The notes under the pieces: generated by a model
Database searches by the model: none
The model's input: only the letters and a program-made list of their open reading frames with translations
What the model was told of the DNA's origin: nothing
Program-made: the position numbers and the translations under genes
Shown: piece by piece, positions 7,695 to 14,207 of the stretch
Position numbering within the stretch: the stretch's first letter is position 1
Layout: every line of letters begins with the position of its first letter
Assembly: GCA_946886425.1 (NCBI GenBank)
Contig: CAMPIP010000042.1
Coordinates: forward strand, 1 to 14,974
Origin: an uncultured Actinomycetes bacterium
GTDB taxonomy: Bacteria > Actinomycetota > Thermoleophilia > Solirubrobacterales > 70-9
Length of the DNA: 14,974 bases
Direction of reading: 5' to 3'

Positions 7695-8072
7695 ATGAAC
7701 GAAACGCTCAGCGGTTGGTGGGTGTTCGCCGGTGTGCTGCTGATCGTCGCCGGCCTGCTCAACATCGTCTACGGCATCGCCGCGATCGGCGACTCGAAGT
7801 TCTTCACCGAAAACGTCACCTTCATCGTCAGCGGCCTCCACACCTGGGGCTGGATCCTGATGATCGTCGGCGTGTTGGAGCTGGTGGCCGCCTTCTCGCT
7901 CTTCTCGGGCGGGGAATTCGGCCGCTGGTTCGGGATCTTCATCGGCTCGCTGAACGCGATCGCCGCGCTGCTCTCGATTCCCGCCTACCCGTTCTGGTCG
8001 CTGGCGATCTTCGCCCTCTCGATCATCATCATCTACAAGCTCGCCGAGGGCCCGGAAGGCTCCGTGCGCTGA
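7695..8072 (+). CDS. Small four-helix membrane protein, DUF7144 type
   Basis: The 125-residue protein has four hydrophobic segments at about residues 8-28, 50-70, 75-95 and 97-115, with both ends short and polar. The opening GWWVFAGVLLIVAGLLNIVYG, the HTWGWILMIVGVLEL segment and the AYPFWSLAIFALSIIIIY ending resemble the actinobacterial DUF7144 family; the function of that family is not known. AGGAAAGGG at 7680-7688 precedes the ATG at 7695 with good spacing, so the longer upstream frame that overlaps greA is rejected. It follows greA by 68 bases and precedes the DUF389 gene by 27. The palindrome just upstream may regulate it. Confidence 0.75.
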   Translation: MNETLSGWWVFAGVLLIVAGLLNIVYGIAAIGDSKFFTENVTFIVSGLHTWGWILMIVGVLELVAAFSLFSGGEFGRWFGIFIGSLNAIAALLSIPAYPFWSLAIFALSIIIIYKLAEGPEGSVR

Positions 8073-8099
8073 CGCCGCCACCGCGGTGACAATGGGGGC

Positions 8100-9086
8100 G
8101 TGCTGCGCCTGCGCTCATCGGTAGACGCCCGGCGCGCCCCCCAATTCGCGGAGACCCTGCGGGATCTGGAAGGGGTGCGCCGGCTCGTCCAACAGGAAGA
8201 CGAGTCGGCCCCCAGATCCGTCGTCTTCGTCGCCGACGTCGAGCCGCACGCCGCCGACGAGGTCGTCGACGCGATCGCCGAGATCGGCATCCCGCTCGAC
8301 GACTACCTGCTGACCCGGGTCGAGGTGGTGGCGCCGCTGCGCCGCCACGTCGGCGGCGACGACGTGATCGAGGGCTTCGCCTGGGTCGAGGTGCTGGGCC
8401 AGGCGCGGGCCAACTCGCGGCCACTGGCCCGCTACCTGGCCCTGATGACCGTCGCCGCGATCATCGCCGCCCTCGGCGTCATCACCAGCAGCTCGATCCT
8501 GATCGTCGGGGCGATGGCGGCCAGCCCCGACCTGCTGCCGATCTGCGCCACCTGCGTCGGCCTGGTCGGCGGCCGCCGCGGGCTCGCGATCCGCTCCTTC
8601 CTCACCCTCAACCTCGGCCTCGCCCTGGTCGTCGTCAGCGCCGCGATCCTCTCGGTCTCCCTCGACGTCGCCGGCTTCCTCCCCGACGGCTTCGACGTCT
8701 CCCAGAGCAGCCTCCACACGCTCGCCCAGGTCGACTACACCTCGGTCCTGATCGCCCTCGCCGCCGGCGTCGCGGCGATGCTCTCCTTCGAGACCCGGGC
8801 CAGCACCGCGGTCGGGGTGGCGATCTCGGTGACGACGATGCCCGCCTCCGCCTACCTCGGCGTCGCGATCGGCGTCGGCGACCCCGGCGACGGCCTCCCC
8901 GCCCTGATCGTCCTCGCCGTCAACGTCGCCCTGCTGATCGTCTCCGGCAGCGCCACGCTGCTGGTTCAGCGCTGGATCGCCTCGCGCTCCTCGGCCGGCG
9001 GCTCGACGCCGGTGACGGCGGTCGCCCCAGGCCCTGACTCCTCCGGGCGCGCCCACGGCGCGGGCTCCGGGCGCCGCTCGTCGTAG
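8100..9086 (+). CDS. DUF389 family membrane protein
   Basis: The 328-residue protein has a soluble N-terminal domain (about residues 1-105, ACT-like in pattern) followed by about six membrane segments between residues 110 and 290. TVAAIIAALGVITSSSILIVGAM with AASPDLLPI is the hallmark region of DUF389 proteins; the family function is not known. GTG at 8100 is the first in-frame start after the preceding gene's TGA (8070-8072, same frame); only GGGGG one base away serves as a poor ribosome binding site, so coupling to the upstream gene is plausible. The C-terminal 40 residues (from about 289) are Ser/Gly/Ala-rich, without hydrophobic character, and lie in a 121-base overlap with the convergent RDD gene. 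Confidence 0.82.
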   Translation: MLRLRSSVDARRAPQFAETLRDLEGVRRLVQQEDESAPRSVVFVADVEPHAADEVVDAIAEIGIPLDDYLLTRVEVVAPLRRHVGGDDVIEGFAWVEVLGQARANSRPLARYLALMTVAAIIAALGVITSSSILIVGAMAASPDLLPICATCVGLVGGRRGLAIRSFLTLNLGLALVVVSAAILSVSLDVAGFLPDGFDVSQSSLHTLAQVDYTSVLIALAAGVAAMLSFETRASTAVGVAISVTTMPASAYLGVAIGVGDPGDGLPALIVLAVNVALLIVSGSATLLVQRWIASRSSAGGSTPVTAVAPGPDSSGRAHGAGSGRRSS

Positions 9087-9985
9087 ACCACGGAAGTGCC
9101 GCTGAAGCGGTCTTCCCAGCCGCGCCGCTCTTCGCGGAAGACGACGCCGAGGAAGCCGATTCCGAAGGTGACGACCGAGAGGTAGAGGCCGACCAGCCGC
9201 CGCAAGCTGCGCCCGGGCCGGGGCCGCTGCTCGTTGAGCCTGACCCCGAGAAACCGCATCCCCGGCGTCTGCCCGGCCAGCGACCAGAAGGAGATCAGGT
9301 ACAGCGAGCCGATCGCCACCCAGGCGGTCGAGCCGATCGCGATCGCCAGGCCGGTGCCGCCTTCGCCGCCGCCGACGAAGGCGCTGTAGGCGAAGGTGAC
9401 GAGGGCCGCGAAGGCGGTGAAGCCGAGGTTGACGAAGACGGCGTCGACCGCGTAGGCGAGGGCGCGGCTGACGAAGCCGGCGTGGTTGGTCGGCAGCGGC
9501 CGCCGCTTGCGGAAGAAGATGCGGCGGAGGACACGCTCGAAGCTGTCGTCGAGGCGGCGGGCGACGCGGCCGACGGTGCGACCGACGTCCTCGATCAGAC
9601 CCATCCCCTGGGCGCTGATCGCGGCCCGGACCTCGGGTGCCTCGGCGATCCGCTCGACCAGCTGCTGGGCCTGGTCGGAGGCGAGCAGGCGGCGCCAGAC
9701 CTCGTCGACCAACTCGCTGTCCATCGCCTCGAGGAGCGCCCGCTTGACCGCGTCGCTCTCGAGCGCCTCCTGGACCGCCTCTTCGACGACGGGGCCTTTG
9801 AGGACCCGCGCCATCGCCCGCTCGACCGCGTCGCTTTCGACCGCGGCGACGATCGCCTCCTCGGCGGCCACCTCGACGGCGCGGTCGATCCCGGTCGCCT
9901 TGGTGACGGTGCGGGCGCCACGGACGCCGACCCCGAGCAGCCGCGCCGGCAGCGCCGGGGTGGAGCCGTTTTCCTCCATCGTCAC
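8966..9985 (-). CDS. RDD-family membrane protein with N-terminal helical repeats
   Basis: The 339-residue protein has an N-terminal, mostly alpha-helical soluble region (about 25-160) and a C-terminal RDD membrane domain (about 168-303): AGFVSRALAYAVDAVFVN carries the Arg and Asp of the first RDD helix, GQTPGMRFLGVRL the conserved inter-helix motif, and GWEDRFSGTSVVYD the typical ending. The role of RDD proteins is poorly known; some act in ion or solute transport. Three 26-residue tandem repeats occupy residues 45-122. The GTG at 9985 overlaps the NUDIX stop by 4 bases (GTGA), with GGGAG 4 bases upstream; an ATG two codons later is the alternative. The tail (residues 300-339) is Pro/Glu-rich and overlaps the DUF389 gene. 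Confidence 0.82.
   Translation of the reverse strand: MTMEENGSTPALPARLLGVGVRGARTVTKATGIDRAVEVAAEEAIVAAVESDAVERAMARVLKGPVVEEAVQEALESDAVKRALLEAMDSELVDEVWRRLLASDQAQQLVERIAEAPEVRAAISAQGMGLIEDVGRTVGRVARRLDDSFERVLRRIFFRKRRPLPTNHAGFVSRALAYAVDAVFVNLGFTAFAALVTFAYSAFVGGGEGGTGLAIAIGSTAWVAIGSLYLISFWSLAGQTPGMRFLGVRLNEQRPRPGRSLRRLVGLYLSVVTFGIGFLGVVFREERRGWEDRFSGTSVVYDERRPEPAPWARPEESGPGATAVTGVEPPAEEREAIQR
9620..9853 (-). repeat. Three tandem 26-residue coding repeats in the RDD protein
   Basis: Residues 45-70, 71-96 and 97-122 align without gaps. Each has a Ser-Asp at the same position (51, 77, 103): SDAVERAMARVL, SDAVKRALLEAM and SDQAQQLVERIA. Each unit is predicted to be helical and acidic. The spacing of exactly 26 residues twice supports duplication rather than chance. 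No known repeat family is recognised. Confidence 0.65.
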
Positions 9986-10455
9986 GAGTCTCCCAGGTGG
10001 GCGAGCAGGCGGTCAAGGAAGGGCTGCTGGGCGGGGAGGATCTTCTCCCGCGCCGCCGCCGGCGCCAGCCACATGGCTCGGTCGACCTCGGGGAACTCCT
10101 GCCGGTTGCCGCTGCGCGGCGGCCACTCCAACTCGAACCTGTTGCTGTCCAGGGCGGCCGGGTCGAAGTCGCCCTCGGCCGCCCAGGCGTCGACGAGCTT
10201 GCCGGACTTCTGCCTCACCGAGCCGAGCTCGACCAGGGTCTCCCGCTCGACCTCGGGGGCCGGGCCGAGCTCCTCGCGCAGCTCGCGCAGGGCGCAGGCG
10301 ACGTTCTCCTCGCCCTCCTCGACCTCGCCCTTGGGGATCGTCCAGGCGCCGAGGTCCTTTCTCGCCCAGAACGGTCCGCCGGGGTGGACCAACAGGAATT
10401 CAGGCTCGTCGCCGTCGAGCCGGTAGAGGAGGATTCCGGCGCTGTGCTTGGCCAC
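9982..10455 (-). CDS. NUDIX hydrolase (COG4119-like)
   Basis: The 157-residue cytosolic enzyme would cleave a nucleoside diphosphate linked to another group; the substrate is unknown. The opening SAGILLYR, HPGGPFWARKDLGAWTIPKGE and the NUDIX box GEVEEGEENVACALRELREE followed by LG match the family, with all box Glu residues present. The hydrophobic residue after the last Gly is Pro, a small deviation. GTG at 10455 is the only sensible start, because an in-frame TAG lies three codons upstream. No ribosome binding site is visible; TAGCGT (10467-10462) six bases before the GTG could be a -10 element of a leaderless transcript. Its stop overlaps the RDD start (GTGA), so the two are probably an operon. 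Confidence 0.88.
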   Translation of the reverse strand: MAKHSAGILLYRLDGDEPEFLLVHPGGPFWARKDLGAWTIPKGEVEEGEENVACALRELREELGPAPEVERETLVELGSVRQKSGKLVDAWAAEGDFDPAALDSNRFELEWPPRSGNRQEFPEVDRAMWLAPAAAREKILPAQQPFLDRLLAHLGDS

Positions 10456-10477
10456 GGCGCCACGCTATCGAGGGGTA

Positions 10478-10530
10478 TTGATCAAGGTATCTCGAATCAT
10501 TGACCCCGAACTCACGAAAAAGTGAGATAT
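10478..10530. promoter_or_regulatory. Divergent regulatory region between the NUDIX and ArsR-like genes
   Basis: This AT-richer segment holds an 8-base palindrome TTGATCAA (10478-10485), an inverted repeat TATCTC/GAGATA (10488-10493/10524-10529) and CTCAC/GTGAG (10511-10515/10522-10526). TTGACC at 10500-10505 is a good -35 for the regulator gene, with the loose -10 candidate GAGATA at 10524-10529, 18 bases on; TATAAG at 10528-10533 is a better hexamer but is too far from it. The dyads could be operator sites for the adjacent regulator, which often controls itself. Only the sequences are certain. Confidence 0.4.
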
Positions 10531-10563
10531 AAGCCGGGAATCGCGCTTCCAAAGGGAAAATCG

Positions 10564-11127
10564 TTGATCCGCGTCGCCGCCCACCCGATCCGGGCCCGGG
10601 CCCTCTCGATCCTTACCGAACGCCGGGCCAGCCCGAAGCAGATCGCCGACGAGCTGGGCGAGCCGGTTGGCAACGTCAGCTATCACGTCCGCGAGCTCGA
10701 GCAGCTCGGCCTGATCGAGCTGGTCGACGAGGAGCGGCGTCGCGGCGCCGTCGAGCACTTCTACCTGGCGGTGCAGCGCCCGCGGTTGAGCGGCGCCGAC
10801 TGGGAGAAGTTGAGCATCGCCGAGCGCCAGGACTTCTCGGCCTGGACACTGCAGCTGCTGCTCGCCGACGCCACCCAGTCGCTCAGCGCCGGCACCTTCG
10901 ACGCCCGCCCCGACCGCCACCTCAGCCGCACCCAACTGCAGCTCGACGAGCGCGGCTGGCAGGAACTGGTCGCGGTCAAGGCGGAAGCGCTGCGGGCGAC
11001 GCAGGCGGTCAAGGAGGCGAGCGCCGAGCGCCTCCGCGACGCCGGCGCCGAGGGCTTCCCGGTGCTGGCCTCGATGAGCTGCTTCGAGGCGCCGCGCGGC
11101 GGCGGCGCCTCGCGCGACTCCGCCTAG
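10564..11127 (+). CDS. ArsR-like winged-helix transcriptional regulator
   Basis: The protein (187 residues from the chosen TTG) begins with a winged helix-turn-helix: VAAHPIRARALSILTERR is helix 1 of the ArsR/HTH_20 type, SPKQIADELGEPVGNVSYHV the recognition helix pair, and LGLIELVDEERRRGAVEHFY the wing. The C-terminal half (about 90-187) is helical, without obvious metal-binding Cys pairs, so the signal is unknown. A GTG at 10522 would add 14 residues, but it has no ribosome binding site and overlaps the likely promoter, while AAGGGA (10552-10557) sits 6 bases before the TTG at 10564. The longer version cannot be excluded. The gene diverges from the NUDIX gene, and its TAG lies in an inverted repeat shared with the convergent PQQ-type gene. 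Confidence 0.8.
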   Translation: MIRVAAHPIRARALSILTERRASPKQIADELGEPVGNVSYHVRELEQLGLIELVDEERRRGAVEHFYLAVQRPRLSGADWEKLSIAERQDFSAWTLQLLLADATQSLSAGTFDARPDRHLSRTQLQLDERGWQELVAVKAEALRATQAVKEASAERLRDAGAEGFPVLASMSCFEAPRGGGASRDSA

Positions 11128-11292
11128 GAGGGATTGGCGAAACCCCCGCACGCGTCCGGCGGCGGCGGACGCGGCGCGGTTCGGCGTCCTCGGTCGGCCA
11201 AATAGCTCTGCTATTCGGCCTTCCTGCGTCCTTGTCCCGCTTGGTCCGGCGCTCGCCGGCCCGCGCACCCGGGTTTCCCCAATCCCTCCTAG
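11124..11292. repeat. 169-base element with 22-bp inverted ends holding both stop codons of a convergent pair
   Basis: Bases 11124-11145 and 11271-11292 are reverse complements with one mismatch (11138 against 11278). The regulator stop TAG (11125-11127) and the PQQ-type gene stop (11291-11289) occupy the same place in the two arms, so both genes end TAG followed by GAGGGATTGG. Inside are nested hairpins: CGCGTCCG/CGGACGCG (11151-11158/11166-11173), GGCCAAATAGC/GCTATTCGGCC with a three-base loop (11196-11220, one mismatch) and CCGGCG/CGCCGG near 11246. It may be a compound bidirectional terminator or a small repeated element. No target-site duplication is seen. Confidence 0.7.
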
Positions 11293-12824
11293 CCGAGCCG
11301 GTAGGCGACCAGCCCCGGGACCTGGCCTTCGGCCACGGTCGCCCCGGCCGGCGCCAGCAGCGTGTCCCCGCTGACGGTGAGACCGCCGTTGACTCCCGCC
11401 GGCAGGCTCGCCACCCAGAGTTCGCCGCCGCTCTTGGCGTCGAGCGCGTAGACCGTGCCTTCGTAGTTGCTGGCGAAGACGACGTCGTTGACCACGACCG
11501 GCGCTCCGAACGCCGCCGAGGGCATTTCGTACTCCCACTTGACCTTGCCGGTGGCGGCGTCGACGGCGACGAGTTCGCCGCTCATGTCGGCGCCTTCGCC
11601 GAGTTCGCTGCCGGAGGTGACGGTCAGCGAGTGGTTGACGATCGGGACGAAGACGGTCTTCCCGTCGGTCGCCATCGGGGCGATCACGCCGCCGAGTTTG
11701 CCGGGGTAGACCTGACCCGCCTTGATCTTGTCGTATTCGCCGCGCATCGCGTAGAGGCCGTCGTCGTCATGGCCGTTGTGGGTGCCGACCGGCCGCTTCC
11801 AGACCTGCTTGCCGGTCTTGGCGTCGACGGCGAGGACGATCCCCGACTTGCCGGCGGTGATCGCCAGCTCACGACCGCCCGCGGAGACCAGCATCGGCGG
11901 ATCCTGCAGGTCCCAGTCGTAGATGTCGTGCGGGGTCAGCTGGTGGTGCCATTTCATCTTGCCCGACTTGGCGTCGAGCTTGACGATCGAGTTGGTGTAG
12001 AGGTTGGGGCCGGGACGGCTGGAGCCCCACGGTTTCCCGGGGACCCCCGGGAACGGGACCGGGTTGCCGACCCCGAAGTACATGAAGCCCTTGCCGTCGA
12101 AGGTCGGCTCGTACCAGAGGCCGCCGCCGGAGTTGACGCTCGGGTCGCCCCAGAGGTCGGGCGGCACGGTGTCGAATTTCCAGGCCTGCTTGCCGGTCTT
12201 GGCGTCGAGCGCGAAGAGGGTCCCGACCCCGCCCGCCGGATATTCCGAGCGGACGTTCGTGGGAACCGTGGAGACGTAGGCGAGACCGTCCTGGTAGCCG
12301 ACCGGCATGTCGACCTTCTCGGCCCCGCGGGCGACCTCGACCTTCCAGATCTCCTTGCCCGTCTCCTGGTCGAGCGCGAAGGCGCCGGTGGAGGTGGCGC
12401 CGTAGACGCGGCCGTCGCCGACCGAGACCCCGTTCGGTCCCTGGGTCGGGTCGCTGTAGGTCGCCGTCCATTCGACATCGCCGCTCTCGAGGTTGATCGC
12501 CTGCACGTTGGACTCGAGATCCTGGATGTAGACGACGCCGTCGCTGACCACCGGGGTGGTGGCGAAGGCACCGTAGGAGCTCTGCGCGCTCGCCGGCACC
12601 GTCCAGGCTTCTTCGAGTCCCGTCACCGAGCTGCTGTCGATGCCGCTCTGCTTGGCGTGGCGGGTTCCGGCCCGGTCGATGCCCTGGTAGCCCTCGCCGC
12701 CGAAACTGACCTCGTCGCCCGAGGACGAGGAGGAACCGCAACCGGCGACGAACAGGACGACCATCACGAGCGCCAAGGCGCCCGCCGCGGCCCGCGCCGC
12801 CTTCGGAACTTTCTGCAGACTCAC
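11289..12824 (-). CDS. Lipoprotein PQQ-type beta-propeller dehydrogenase (quinoprotein-like)
   Basis: The 511-residue protein is probably anchored outside the membrane: a basic start, a hydrophobic stretch and the lipobox VAGC (Cys29) are followed by a Ser-rich linker. At least six propeller blades show the Trp-docking pattern (for example ALDAKTGKQAWKFD at 205-218 and VDAKTGKQVWKRP at 333-345). TPHDIYDWDLQDPP at 297-310 resembles the catalytic Asp region of PQQ alcohol dehydrogenases, and FGVGNPVP supplies a likely calcium/PQQ Asn. There is no cytochrome c domain, so electrons would pass to another carrier. GTG at 12824 follows GGGAGGGG with 7-base spacing. It begins 39 bases after the N-monooxygenase stop and may share its transcript. 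A non-catalytic BamB-like propeller is less likely because of the 297-310 motif. Confidence 0.78.
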   Translation of the reverse strand: MSLQKVPKAARAAAGALALVMVVLFVAGCGSSSSSGDEVSFGGEGYQGIDRAGTRHAKQSGIDSSSVTGLEEAWTVPASAQSSYGAFATTPVVSDGVVYIQDLESNVQAINLESGDVEWTATYSDPTQGPNGVSVGDGRVYGATSTGAFALDQETGKEIWKVEVARGAEKVDMPVGYQDGLAYVSTVPTNVRSEYPAGGVGTLFALDAKTGKQAWKFDTVPPDLWGDPSVNSGGGLWYEPTFDGKGFMYFGVGNPVPFPGVPGKPWGSSRPGPNLYTNSIVKLDAKSGKMKWHHQLTPHDIYDWDLQDPPMLVSAGGRELAITAGKSGIVLAVDAKTGKQVWKRPVGTHNGHDDDGLYAMRGEYDKIKAGQVYPGKLGGVIAPMATDGKTVFVPIVNHSLTVTSGSELGEGADMSGELVAVDAATGKVKWEYEMPSAAFGAPVVVNDVVFASNYEGTVYALDAKSGGELWVASLPAGVNGGLTVSGDTLLAPAGATVAEGQVPGLVAYRLG

Positions 12825-12863
12825 GTCAGCACCCCTCCCACATCGTCTTTGAACACCTCATCG

Positions 12864-14207
12864 TTACTCAAACAGTAAGGACTTATATTCCATTCCCTGG
12901 CCATCGCCAAGTTCTTTCCTTGCGGCCCTTCCCCGCAGCAGCGGCTGCAGGACCCGATTGGAGAGCAGGCCGAGGGCGCCGAGGTTGGCGAAGCCCGGCC
13001 CCTGGCTGAGGCCAGCGAGGCCGGGGATCTGCAGGCGCGGCTCGAGACCGCGCAGCTCGAGGTTGCGGCCGATCGGCACCTCGGTCCCGGCCGGGGTGTC
13101 CCAGAGCGGGCCCACCGCGGCCTCGATCTCGCCCCGCAGCTCCGGCGAGAAGAGCGAGCGCAGCTGCGCGAGCAGGTCGAAGCCGGTGCAGTTGACGACG
13201 TACTCGTGCTCGCGGCCGCCCGGCCCTTCCGGCGACTCGTACTCGAGGCGCACCCCCTCCCCCGCGCCGGCGCCGACGTCGGTGACGCGGCCGGTGACGA
13301 AGCGGGCCCGCTCCTCGTAGGCGATCGCGGCCAGGCTCGGCGGGTCGAAGACGCCGCGGTCGGAGTGCTTGACGAAGTCGCGCCGGGTCCGCTGGTCGAG
13401 CGACTCCCATTCGACCGCGTCGGGGTTGGAGAAGACCCGGTTCTCGAGGAAGCTCTCGCCGCGGCTCATCGGCAGCATCGGCGTGTAGACGGTGCAGCGG
13501 GCGAGCGGCCGGAAGCCGCGCAGGAACATCACGCAGCTGAGCGCGCTCTCGCCGCCGCCGACGACGCCGACGTCGACCTCGCGGTCGGCCGGCAGCCGGG
13601 CGAACTCCTCGCGGCGGCTGTCGCAGTGGAAGACGCGGTCGGCGATCGCGTCCTCGTGCGGGAAGGAGCGGTGCACCCCGGGCCCGGTCAGGACCAGGGC
13701 CGGGGCTTCGTGCCGGGTCGTCCCGTCCGACTCGGCGACGTCGACCTGCCAGCGCCCGTCGGACATCCAGACCGCGGTGACCCGGCCGCGCACGTGGCTG
13801 ACGCCCTCGGTGGCCCGCGAGAGCACCCAGCGCAGGTAGGCGCCGTAGTCGCGGTGGCGTACCGAGGGCGAGCCGGCGTCGATCCAGCGCGCGTAGTCGC
13901 GTTTGCCGACCATGTAGCGCTGCCAGGAGAAGCCCATCGTCACGGCGTCGATCGCCTCCCCCGCCTCGCCGAACTCGTAGTGGCTCTGGTACGGGAAGCC
14001 GACGTCCTTGATCGGCGTCACCGCCAGCGGCTCCTCGCCCGAGGTCATCCCGTTGCGGCCCAGCCAGGAGGCGGCCGGCTCGACTCCCTCGACGATCTTC
14101 ACGGTCAGCGGCCCCAGCCCGACCTGGTTGCAGGCGTGGATCTTGGTCGCGATGCCCGACGCCTTGGCGCCGGCCCCGACGACGATCAGGTCGGTGGTGC
14201 CGGTCAC
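12864..14207 (-). CDS. MbtG-like flavin-dependent N-monooxygenase (lysine/ornithine N-hydroxylase family)
   Basis: The 447-residue protein resembles mycobactin lysine N6-hydroxylase MbtG along its length. FAD site VVGAGAKASGIATK begins at residue 9; KDVGFPY at 67-73, SWQRYMV at 94-100, NADPH site VGVVGGGESA at 213-222, GESFLENRVFSNP at 250-262, SDRGVF at 282-287, CTGFD at 340-344 and GLSQGPGFANLGALGLLSNR at 399-418 are all in the expected order. Such enzymes hydroxylate a side-chain or free amine using FAD, NADPH and oxygen; here the substrate is unknown, since no siderophore genes are in view. The GTG at 14207 overlaps the P450 stop by 4 bases (GTGA), implying coupled translation and shared function. 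An inverted TTACT/AGTAA pair spans the stop codon. Confidence 0.85.
   Translation of the reverse strand: MTGTTDLIVVGAGAKASGIATKIHACNQVGLGPLTVKIVEGVEPAASWLGRNGMTSGEEPLAVTPIKDVGFPYQSHYEFGEAGEAIDAVTMGFSWQRYMVGKRDYARWIDAGSPSVRHRDYGAYLRWVLSRATEGVSHVRGRVTAVWMSDGRWQVDVAESDGTTRHEAPALVLTGPGVHRSFPHEDAIADRVFHCDSRREEFARLPADREVDVGVVGGGESALSCVMFLRGFRPLARCTVYTPMLPMSRGESFLENRVFSNPDAVEWESLDQRTRRDFVKHSDRGVFDPPSLAAIAYEERARFVTGRVTDVGAGAGEGVRLEYESPEGPGGREHEYVVNCTGFDLLAQLRSLFSPELRGEIEAAVGPLWDTPAGTEVPIGRNLELRGLEPRLQIPGLAGLSQGPGFANLGALGLLSNRVLQPLLRGRAARKELGDGQGMEYKSLLFE

Noticed and set aside
8115..10016. A 633-codon open frame on the minus strand over the DUF389 and RDD genes
   Set aside because: Its product is Arg/Pro/Gly-rich without domains, as expected of a shadow frame in GC-rich DNA; the RDD and DUF389 proteins on the same DNA have clear motifs.
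11124..11292. Calling the inverted-end element a MITE or insertion sequence
   Set aside because: No transposase, no target-site duplication at the flanks and no second copy in the window; kept only as a possibility.
11232..12878. A 548-codon plus-strand frame antisense to the PQQ-type gene
   Set aside because: Asp/Val/Arg/Gly-rich shadow composition without domains, opposite a gene with clear propeller repeats and a lipobox.
12864..12878. Short inverted repeat TTACT-CAAAC-AGTAA at the N-monooxygenase stop codon
   Set aside because: Only five base pairs, AT-rich and without a T-run; too weak to call a terminator or operator.
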